From contig NZ_JANUQM010000004.1 in assembly GCF_030386795.1 (NCBI RefSeq), positions 248,001 to 312,000 of the forward strand: 64,000 bases of DNA, read 5' to 3'. Source of the stretch: Streptomyces sp. S.PNR 29. GTDB taxonomy: Bacteria > Actinomycetota > Actinomycetes > Streptomycetales > Streptomycetaceae. The notes beneath the pieces were generated by a model that did not search any database, was not told the origin of the DNA, and saw only the letters and a program-made list of their open reading frames with translations. The position numbers were made by a program, and so were the translations under genes. Within the stretch, counting starts at the first letter, position 1. Each line of letters begins with the position of its first letter. Positions 33,851 through 40,586 of this stretch are shown piece after piece.

Positions 33851-34711
33851 TCAGCCGTACGTGTAGAACCCGGAGCCCGTCTTCCGGCCCAGCCGGCCCG
33901 CGTCGACCATGCGCTGCAGCAGCGGGGGAGCGGCGTAGAGCGGCTCCTTGTACTCCTCGTACATGCTCTGCGCCACGGAGGCGACGGTGTCCAGCCCGAT
34001 CAGGTCGGACAGCTTCAGCGGGCCCATCGGGTGGGCGCAGCCCATCTCCATGCCGTTGTCGATGTCCTCGCGGCTGGCGATGCCCGTCTCGAACATCCGG
34101 ATCGCGGAGAGCAGGTAGGGGATCAGCAGCGCGTTGACCACGAACCCGGAACGGTCCTGGGCGCGGATGGAGTGCTTGCCGAGCACCTTCTCGGTGAAGA
34201 GCTGGGCCCGGCCCAGCGTGCCCTCGGAGGTGGTGAGCGCGGGGATCAGCTCGACGAGCTGCTGCACCGGAGCCGGGTTGAAGAAGTGGATCCCGATGAC
34301 CTGGTCGGGCCGCGAGGTGGCGACCGCCAGCTTCACCAGCGGGATCGAGGAGGTGTTGGAGGCCAGGATCGCGTCCGGCCGGGTCACGACGTGGTCGAGC
34401 ACCTGGAAGATCTCCGTCTTGACCTGCTCGTTCTCGACGACGGCCTCGATCACCAGGTCACGGTCGGCGAACTCGCCGAGGTCGGTGGTGAAGCTCAGCC
34501 GCGTCTGCGTCGCCTCCCGCTCCTCCTCGGTGATCTTGCCGCGCTCGGCAGCCTTGGCCAGGGAGTTGAACAGCCGGGTCCGGCCGATCTCCAGGGCCTC
34601 GCCGGTGGTCTCGGCGACCATCACGTCCAGGCCGGCGCGGGCGCACACCTCGGCGATGCCCGCCCCCATCTGGCCGCAGCCCACCACTCCGACGCGCTCG
34701 ATGTCTGTCAC
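33851..34711 (-). CDS. 3-hydroxybutyryl-CoA dehydrogenase
   Basis: A 286-residue NAD(P)-dependent dehydrogenase that interconverts acetoacetyl-CoA and 3-hydroxybutyryl-CoA. The Rossmann motif is VGVVGCGQMGAGIAEVCARAG, and the catalytic region is GIHFFNPAPVQQLVELIPA, with the active-site His in IHFFNP. The C-terminal helical domain ends MVDAGRLGRKTGSGFYTYG, the standard ending of the family. Start is GTG 34711. It stands alone, transcribed away from the GHL10 hydrolase gene; the 174-base divergent spacer contains an ATCGATGATCGAT repeat but no gene. Confidence 0.93.
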   Translation of the reverse strand: MTDIERVGVVGCGQMGAGIAEVCARAGLDVMVAETTGEALEIGRTRLFNSLAKAAERGKITEEEREATQTRLSFTTDLGEFADRDLVIEAVVENEQVKTEIFQVLDHVVTRPDAILASNTSSIPLVKLAVATSRPDQVIGIHFFNPAPVQQLVELIPALTTSEGTLGRAQLFTEKVLGKHSIRAQDRSGFVVNALLIPYLLSAIRMFETGIASREDIDNGMEMGCAHPMGPLKLSDLIGLDTVASVAQSMYEEYKEPLYAAPPLLQRMVDAGRLGRKTGSGFYTYG

Positions 34712-34885
34712 ATCGTCCCTTTCGCTGATCTACGGCTGGCGGCAGGTCCTTCCGTGGTCCGGTGCCTGCTCCGTTCGTGCACGTTACTCCCAAGTATCGA
34801 TGATCGATCGCGGGGGTGGGGCATCCTCACCGCCGAGAGGATCCGTGACGGCGCGGTTCCGCGGCTTGTGCAGGAGATGTTGCAG

Positions 34886-36109
34886 ATGGGCCAAGTGTCA
34901 CGTCGGGCGTTCGCGCTGGCCGCGTTGTCGGCCCTGACCATGGCGCCGCAGGCGTCGGCCAGGCCGGGGCGCCGGCGCGCGGTCACCGAGATGCGGGGTG
35001 TGTGGGTGGCGACCGTGGCGAACCGCGACTGGCCTTCCCGGCCGGGGCTGCCCGCGGCGGAGCAGCGCGCCGAGCTGATCGCCCACCTCGACCGGGCGGC
35101 GCAGAACCGCCTGAACACGGTGATCCTGCAGGTGCGGCCGACGGCCGACGCGCTGTGGCCCTCGTCCTTCGAGCCGTGGTCGCAGTACCTCACCGGAACC
35201 CAGGGCGCGTCCCCGGGCTGGGACCCGCTGGGTACGGCCGTGGAGGAGGCCCACGCCCGTGGCCTGGAGCTGCACGCCTGGTTCAACCCGTACCGGGTCG
35301 CGAGCCACGCGGACCCCACGCGGCTGGTCGCCACCCATCCCGCCCGCAAGCACCCGGAGTGGGTGGTGACGTACGGCGGGAAGCTGTACTACAACCCCGG
35401 CCTGCCCGAGGTCCGTGCCTTCGTGCAGGACGCGATGCTCGACGCGGTGCGGCAGTACCCGGTCGACGCGGTGCACTTCGACGACTACTTCTACCCGTAT
35501 CCCGTCGCGGGCCAGACCTTCGACGACGACGCGGCCTACGCCGACCACGGCGGCGGCTTCGCGCGACGGGCCGACTGGCGGCGGGACAACATCGACCGGC
35601 TGGTGCGCGAGACGGCGGCCCGCATCGAGCGGATCCGGCCCGGCACCCAGTTCGGCATCAGCCCGTTCGGCGTGTGGCGCAACGAGGCCACCGACCCGTT
35701 CGGCTCGGACACCCGGGCGGGTGTGCAGACGTACGACGACCTGTACGCGGACACCCGCAGATGGGTCCGCGAGGGCTGGATCGACTACATCGTCCCGCAG
35801 CTGTACTGGCACATCGGGTTCGACGCCGCCGACTACGACGAGCTGGTCTCCTGGTGGGCGGAGGTGGCGCGGGGCAGCCGGACCAGCCTGTACCTGGGTG
35901 AGGCGCTGTACAAGGCCGGTGACCCGGCCCAGGCCGCCGCCTGGCAGGACCCGGCCGAGCTGTCCCGGCACCTCACGCTGGCCCGGAACCACGCGGAGGT
36001 GCGCGGGCACGTCTTCTTCGCCGCCCAGGACGTCGCGGCGGACCCGATCGGCGCGATGGCGCGGGTGGTCGCCGACCACTACCGGCAGCCGGCGGTGCCC
36101 CCGCGCTGA
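34886..36109 (+). CDS. Exported glycosyl hydrolase-like protein (GHL10/DUF187 family)
   Basis: A 407-residue secreted protein. The N-terminus is a twin-arginine signal (V-S-R-R-A-F-A-L-A-A-L, cleaved near AQASA/RPG in my reading). The rest is a TIM-barrel of the GHL10 family: MRGVWVATVANRDWPS, NTVILQVRPTADALWPS, ELHAWFNPYR, DAVHFDDYFYPYP and FGISPFGVWRN. Members act on cell-wall or other glycans, with substrate mostly unproven. ATG 34886 has AGGAG 9 bases upstream; an ATG at 34877 directly abuts that site. Confidence 0.88.
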   Translation: MGQVSRRAFALAALSALTMAPQASARPGRRRAVTEMRGVWVATVANRDWPSRPGLPAAEQRAELIAHLDRAAQNRLNTVILQVRPTADALWPSSFEPWSQYLTGTQGASPGWDPLGTAVEEAHARGLELHAWFNPYRVASHADPTRLVATHPARKHPEWVVTYGGKLYYNPGLPEVRAFVQDAMLDAVRQYPVDAVHFDDYFYPYPVAGQTFDDDAAYADHGGGFARRADWRRDNIDRLVRETAARIERIRPGTQFGISPFGVWRNEATDPFGSDTRAGVQTYDDLYADTRRWVREGWIDYIVPQLYWHIGFDAADYDELVSWWAEVARGSRTSLYLGEALYKAGDPAQAAAWQDPAELSRHLTLARNHAEVRGHVFFAAQDVAADPIGAMARVVADHYRQPAVPPR

Positions 36110-36110
36110 T

Positions 36111-36305
36111 CTAGGGTCGCGTCTCCTTGTGGCGGATCTCGGTGTCGGGGCCGGGGGAGCACACGCCCTCGTGCCCGTCCTCGAAGCGGACGCGGTACGG
36201 GGGGTTGCCTTCCTGGCCCATCACTTCGACGATCTCGCCGACCTTGTCATGTTGACCGACCACCCTGCCGTGCTGGACAAGCTGGTCGCCCACGGTTGCA
36301 CGCAT
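36111..36305 (-). CDS. DUF1918 domain protein
   Basis: A 64-residue protein made entirely of the DUF1918 domain (SH3-like: GDQLVQHGRVVGQHDKVGEIVEV, then PPYRVRFEDGHEGVCSPGPD). The family is actinobacterial and of unknown function. ATG 36305 gives a start directly at the domain (RATVGDQL). It is transcribed in the same direction as the EamA gene with 16 bases between them, so they may form an operon. Confidence 0.9.
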   Translation of the reverse strand: MRATVGDQLVQHGRVVGQHDKVGEIVEVMGQEGNPPYRVRFEDGHEGVCSPGPDTEIRHKETRP

Positions 36306-36321
36306 CTGGGGCCTCCTCACC

Positions 36322-37242
36322 TCAGCCTCGGGTCCGCTGGGTCACGGCGATGCAGACGAGCACCGCCGTGGCCGTGAGCGGAGCGGCCACCGTCAGGTGC
36401 TCGCCCAGCAGCAGCACCGACCACACCAGTGTGAGCAGGGGCTGGGCCAACTGCAACTGGCTGGCCTTCGGGATGCCGATCGCCGCCATGCCCCGGTACC
36501 ACACGACCAGGCCGAGGAACTGCGAGCCCGCCGCCACCCACAGCAACCCGGTCACGCTGTGCGCGGTCAGCCGCACGGGCTCGTACGCCAGGGCGAGCGC
36601 GGAGGCCGGCACGGTGAGCGGCAGACCCAGCACCAGCGCCCAGCCGATGACCTGCCAGCCCGGCATGACCCGGGCCAGCCGGCCGCCCTCGGTGTAGCCG
36701 GCCGCGCACGCCAGCAGCGCCGCGAACAGATACAGGTCGGCGGTGGTCAGCGCGCCGCCGCTCTGCTGCACGGTGAAGGCGAGCACCGCCGCGGCACCCG
36801 CCAGCGCGGCCGCCCAGAAGGTGCGGGAGGGGCGGGCGCCGACGCGCAGGGCGGACAGGAGCGCGGTCGTCAGGGGCAGCAGGCCGACCACCACGGCGGC
36901 GTGCGCGGTCGAGGACGTCTCCAGGGCGAGCGTGGTGAGCAGCGGGAAGCCGAGAACCACACCGGCGAGGACCACGGCGATGCCCGCCCAGTGGCGGCGG
37001 CCGGGCAGCGGCACGCGCAGCGCCAGCAGACAGGTGCCCGCGATCACTGCGGCGAGGACGCTGCGCACGGCGACGAGGGACCAGGGGCCGAAGCCCTCCA
37101 GGCCCCAGGCGGTGGCGGGGAAGGTGAGGGAGAAGGCGGTGACGCCCAGGGCGGCCTGGAGGGCGCCTGGGGCGGGACGCTCCCGGTCGGGGGTGGTGAC
37201 TGCTATCCCGGGCGCGGTAGTAGCGCTACTCTGTGTTCTCAT
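36322..37242 (-). CDS. EamA/DMT-family transporter
   Basis: A 306-residue membrane protein with ten predicted helices in two EamA repeats (first about residues 30-150, second about 165-300). Such carriers export amino acids or other metabolites. The gene is divergent from a MocR-type regulator and the two start codons overlap in the four bases CATG (37240-37243). The regulator therefore very probably controls this transporter. On the minus strand TACGCT (37253-37248) stands 5 bases before the ATG, which suggests a leaderless message. Confidence 0.9.
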   Translation of the reverse strand: MRTQSSATTAPGIAVTTPDRERPAPGALQAALGVTAFSLTFPATAWGLEGFGPWSLVAVRSVLAAVIAGTCLLALRVPLPGRRHWAGIAVVLAGVVLGFPLLTTLALETSSTAHAAVVVGLLPLTTALLSALRVGARPSRTFWAAALAGAAAVLAFTVQQSGGALTTADLYLFAALLACAAGYTEGGRLARVMPGWQVIGWALVLGLPLTVPASALALAYEPVRLTAHSVTGLLWVAAGSQFLGLVVWYRGMAAIGIPKASQLQLAQPLLTLVWSVLLLGEHLTVAAPLTATAVLVCIAVTQRTRG

Positions 37243-37253
37243 GCAAGAGCGTA
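37219..37253. promoter_or_regulatory. Overlapping divergent promoters and operator of EamA and MocR genes
   Basis: AGTAGCGCTACT (37219-37230) is a perfect 12-base palindrome. TACTCT (37227-37232) fits a plus-strand -10 hexamer 8 bases before the MocR ATG, and TACGCT on the minus strand (37253-37248) fits a -10 hexamer 5 bases before the EamA ATG. The two start codons share CATG at 37240-37243. Further GTAGC copies at 37219-37225 and 37251-37255 may be regulator half-sites. Confidence 0.6.
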
Positions 37254-38695
37254 GCAGTGTGGGTGAGCTCGCGAATCAGCTGCGGCGGGAGCTGGACCGC
37301 TACTCACCGGGTGGAAAGCTCCCGTCGAGTCGAGCTCTGGTCGAGCGCTTCCGGGTCAGCCCGGTGACCGTCTCGCGTGCCCTGGCCCAGCTGACCGCCG
37401 AGGGGCTCGTGGTCACCCGGCCCGGCGCCGGCGCGTTCCGCGCGCAGCCCCATGCCGCCGCCGGGGACATCGGGGACACCTCCTGGCAGGAGATCGCCCT
37501 GAGCGCGGACGGCGCCGCGGACCTCGTACCGCGCTCGGTGGACGCCTCCGGTGTCCTGGTCTCGCTGGCCGCCCCCTCGCCCGGCGTCATCGAGTTCAAC
37601 GGCGGCTATCTGCACCCCTCGCTGCAGCCGGAGCGGGCGATGGCGGCGGCGCTGTCCCGGGCGGGACGCCGGCCCGGCGCCTGGGGGCGGCCGCCCATGG
37701 AGGGGCTGGCGGAGCTGCGGGAGTGGTTCGCCCGGAGCATCGGCGGGCCCGGAGGGAGCGTCACGGCCGCCGAGGTGCTGGTCACCGCCGGCGGCCAGTC
37801 CGCGCTCACCACCGCCCTGCGGGCCCTCGCCCCGCCCGGCGCTCCCGTCCTCGTCGAGTCGCCCACCTACCCGGGCATGCTGGCGATCGCGCGGGCGGCC
37901 GGGCTGCGGCCCGTGCCCGTGCCCGTGGACGCGGACGGTGTGAAACCGGCACTGCTCGCCGGCGCGTTCCGGGCGACCGGTGCCCGGGTCTTCGTCTGCC
38001 AGCCGCTGTTCCAGAACCCGACCGGCGCCGTGCTCGCCCCCGAGCGGCGCGGCGAGGTGCTGCGGATCGCGCGCGAGGCCGGGGCGTTCGTCGTCGAGGA
38101 CGACTTCGCACGGTGGTTGGTGCACGAGGACGCGGGCCCGCTGCCGCGCCCGCTCGCCGCCGAGGACCCCGACGGCGTCGTCGTCCACGTCTGCTCGCTG
38201 ACCAAGGCGGCCTCGCCCAGTTTCCGGGTGGGCGCCCTGGCCGCCCGCGGTCCGGTGCTGGAGCGGCTGCGGGCCATCCAGGTCGTCGACACCTTCTTCG
38301 TGCCCCGGCCGCTGCAGGAGGCCGCGCTCGAACTCGTCGGTTCACCCGCCTGGCACCGCCACCTGCGCACGATCTCGAAGGAGCTGAAGAGCCGCCGCGA
38401 CACCGTGACGGCGGCGCTCCGGCTCGACCTCCCGGAACTCGCCCTGCCGCACATCCCGCCCGGCGGCTACCACCTGTGGCTGCGCCTGCCCGACGGCGCC
38501 GGGGGAGAGGCCGCCCTGACGGCGGCCGCCCTGCGCGCGGGCGTCGCGATCACACCGGGACGCCCGTACTTCAGCGCCGAGCCCCCCGCCGCGCACATCC
38601 GGTTGAGCTTCGCGGCGGTGGCGGGCGCCGGGGAGCTCACGGAAGGGGTACGACGGCTGCGCACGGCCTGTGACGAGGTGCTCCGAACTGCCTAG
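37241..38695 (+). CDS. MocR-type regulator: GntR helix-turn-helix fused to class I aminotransferase
   Basis: A 484-residue PLP-binding transcription factor. The GntR winged helix covers about residues 5-70 (LPSSRALVERFRVSPVTVSRALAQLTAEGLVVTRPGAGAF). The aminotransferase fold runs from about 100 to the end, with ILEFNGGY-like VIEFNGGYLHPSL, TAGGQSALTTALRALA, and the PLP lysine in CSLTKAASPSFRVG. The ATG at 37241 is supported by the close -10 hexamer and the lack of a ribosome site. Its TAG stop shares CTAG (38692-38695) with the stop of the convergent DUF6461 gene. Confidence 0.92.
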   Translation: MQERSSVGELANQLRRELDRYSPGGKLPSSRALVERFRVSPVTVSRALAQLTAEGLVVTRPGAGAFRAQPHAAAGDIGDTSWQEIALSADGAADLVPRSVDASGVLVSLAAPSPGVIEFNGGYLHPSLQPERAMAAALSRAGRRPGAWGRPPMEGLAELREWFARSIGGPGGSVTAAEVLVTAGGQSALTTALRALAPPGAPVLVESPTYPGMLAIARAAGLRPVPVPVDADGVKPALLAGAFRATGARVFVCQPLFQNPTGAVLAPERRGEVLRIAREAGAFVVEDDFARWLVHEDAGPLPRPLAAEDPDGVVVHVCSLTKAASPSFRVGALAARGPVLERLRAIQVVDTFFVPRPLQEAALELVGSPAWHRHLRTISKELKSRRDTVTAALRLDLPELALPHIPPGGYHLWLRLPDGAGGEAALTAAALRAGVAITPGRPYFSAEPPAAHIRLSFAAVAGAGELTEGVRRLRTACDEVLRTA

Positions 38696-39312
38696 CGCTC
38701 GGGCACCGGGGCGACACCGCAGAGGAACTCCGCGGAGGCGAGGAGCTGCGGCGTCAGGCGTATGCCCGTCAGTCGGTGGGCCAGGGCGAAGGCGGCCTCG
38801 GTGTGTTCCGAGTAGTCGCGGTCGTCGCCGTCGCTGAGGTCGAAGCCCGACTCCCGCATCTCGGTGAGGAGACCGTCGGCGTGACTGCCGTCGCGGGCGC
38901 AGGCGAAGAGCGGCTCGAAGTGGAGGCGGACGTCGCCGTCCTCGAACCAGTAGAAGTGGTCCACCGCGTTGACGTTGCGGAAATGGGAGACCACCCGGCG
39001 GCCGCGGGAGACGGGGATCATGGCCGCGTGCCGGATGCCCAGGTAGCCGTTGTACTCGACCATCAGCGTCCAGCCGCCGACGGCGGTCACGCCGACGAAG
39101 AGCCGCTCGCCGTCGTGGCCGTCCCACGACTCGTACGACGGCTCGCACAGCCCGTCCACCCCGGTGATCCGCGTCCGGGGCTCGGCGCCGAGCTCCTGGA
39201 GCAGTCTCTCGGGCGTGATGTCCCGGACCAGTGTGAGGCAGTAGGCCTCCATCAGCGCCGGATACTCCACGTCCAGCCATGCGTAGTCGGCGGCGGTCGT
39301 CACAGCAGTCAT
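38692..39312 (-). CDS. DUF6461-like hypothetical protein
   Basis: A 206-residue soluble protein I place in the DUF6461 group. Conserved-looking segments are YAWLDVEYPALMEAYCLTLVRD, VGVTAVGGWTLMVEYNGYLG and HFYWFEDGDVRLHFEPLF. These recall immunity-like SMI1/SUKH-type folds, but no function is known. It stops in the same CTAG as the MocR gene. Confidence 0.75.
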   Translation of the reverse strand: MTAVTTAADYAWLDVEYPALMEAYCLTLVRDITPERLLQELGAEPRTRITGVDGLCEPSYESWDGHDGERLFVGVTAVGGWTLMVEYNGYLGIRHAAMIPVSRGRRVVSHFRNVNAVDHFYWFEDGDVRLHFEPLFACARDGSHADGLLTEMRESGFDLSDGDDRDYSEHTEAAFALAHRLTGIRLTPQLLASAEFLCGVAPVPER

Positions 39313-39441
39313 GTGCGCAGCATGGCAGCCGCCACTGACAATGCCCCGAAGGCCCGGCTAGTGAGTAAGGTTCGGCGCACCCTGGGTAACTCCCGTGCAA
39401 CACCTCTTGACCTGCGCACTTCCTCGGCTCACGATCGCCGC

Positions 39442-40032
39442 ATGTCGCTTCGGGTCACGTTCGTCGCGGCCGCGCGCAGCTCTCCGCTGCTCGCGGAGCG
39501 CTTCGAGGACGACCGGCCGCTGGATCAGGCGGGCTGGGACGAGGTGCTGCGCGTCGCCCGCGATCTGCTGCCGCTCGCGGCGGCGGAGCTGCGCTACTGC
39601 TCGCCGACACCCCGCAGCCGCGCCACCGGGGAGGCCCTCGGTTACGCGCCGCTGGTGCAACTCGCCCTGCGGGACTGCGACATGGGCCGCTGGCGGGGGC
39701 TGACACTCGGCGAGGCGATGGCCCGTGAGCCTCAGGCGGTGGACGCCTGGCTCGCCGATCCGCGGTCCACGCCGCACGGCGGGGAGTCGCTGCGGGACTT
39801 CGTCACCCGCGTCGGCGGCTGGCTCGACACGCGGCCCGTCGAGGACGGCGGCCGCATCGTCGCCGTGGCGGAGCCGTCCGTGATCCGCGCCGCGCTGGTG
39901 TACGCCCTGAAGGCGCCGCCCTCGTCGTACTGGAACATCGACATCCGCCCCCTGTCCACCACCACCGTCACCGGCCGCGCGGGCCGCTGGAACCTTCGCT
40001 TCGACGCGGTGTCTCAGCCCGCGCGGGCGTAG
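39442..40032 (+). CDS. Histidine phosphatase-fold protein lacking both catalytic histidines
   Basis: A 196-residue protein of the phosphoglycerate mutase/histidine phosphatase fold. The fold is recognised from CSPTPRSRATGEALGY, RDCDMGRWRGLTLGEAM, PHGGESLRDFVTRVGGWL and the C-terminal VIRAALVYALKAPP. The N-terminal R-H-G motif is replaced by R12-S13-S14 (VAAARSSPL), and the second histidine (normally S-H-G before x-I-R) is replaced by Glu144 (VAEPSVIR). It should therefore not work by a phosphohistidine and may be a binding or regulatory protein. Its 3' end overlaps the convergent DUF6314 gene by 19 bases. Confidence 0.82.
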   Translation: MSLRVTFVAAARSSPLLAERFEDDRPLDQAGWDEVLRVARDLLPLAAAELRYCSPTPRSRATGEALGYAPLVQLALRDCDMGRWRGLTLGEAMAREPQAVDAWLADPRSTPHGGESLRDFVTRVGGWLDTRPVEDGGRIVAVAEPSVIRAALVYALKAPPSSYWNIDIRPLSTTTVTGRAGRWNLRFDAVSQPARA

Positions 40033-40457
40033 TCGGTGGTGAGGAGGAGGTCCTTGGCCGGACCGCGCACGCGCCACACCGTCCGCCAGTGGTCCCCGTC
40101 GAGGGCGGTGAACGCGCCGCGGTAGAGGTCCGCCGCGCAGGGGTGGTCGCAGACGTGGTGCCCCGAGGTCAGGTCCAGGTCGTGGAAGGGCCGTCCGTCG
40201 GCGAAGCGCACGTCCGCCGTCCCCGGGGGACTCCCCGGCAGGAAACGCAGGGTCCGCTCGGCGGGCCGGCCGACGCCCTGCCAGGTGAACGTCCCGGACT
40301 CCTCGTGCAGCAGCCCGCCTTCCGCCAGTGGGCCGAAAACCGTCGTACCGGAGAACGCCCCTTCCTCTCCGCTCGCCAGATCCCGCACGGACCGCTCGAC
40401 CCGCCAGCTCCCCGCCAGGTACGTCAGTACGTCGGGTACCGGCCAGAACCCGCCCAT
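40014..40457 (-). CDS. DUF6314 family protein
   Basis: A 147-residue protein of the lipocalin-like DUF6314 type: LTYLAGSWRVERSVRDLASGEEGAFSG at the start, FHDLDLTSGHHVCDHPCAADLYRGAF in the middle and WRVRGPAKDLLLTTDYAR at the end. It has no signal peptide and its function is unknown. The convergent overlap with the phosphatase-like gene suggests neither has a long 3' untranslated region. Confidence 0.82.
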   Translation of the reverse strand: MGGFWPVPDVLTYLAGSWRVERSVRDLASGEEGAFSGTTVFGPLAEGGLLHEESGTFTWQGVGRPAERTLRFLPGSPPGTADVRFADGRPFHDLDLTSGHHVCDHPCAADLYRGAFTALDGDHWRTVWRVRGPAKDLLLTTDYARAG

Positions 40458-40586
40458 CTGTCCCTCACTTCCGACACTTTCACTGCTGCGGGACCCATTG
40501 ACGCTCTTGATCCACCTCCCTATCTTGCCGTTCGAAGTGCTGACCGTTGTCCGACATCTCGAACGATTACGAGCCGCGGAGTACCC

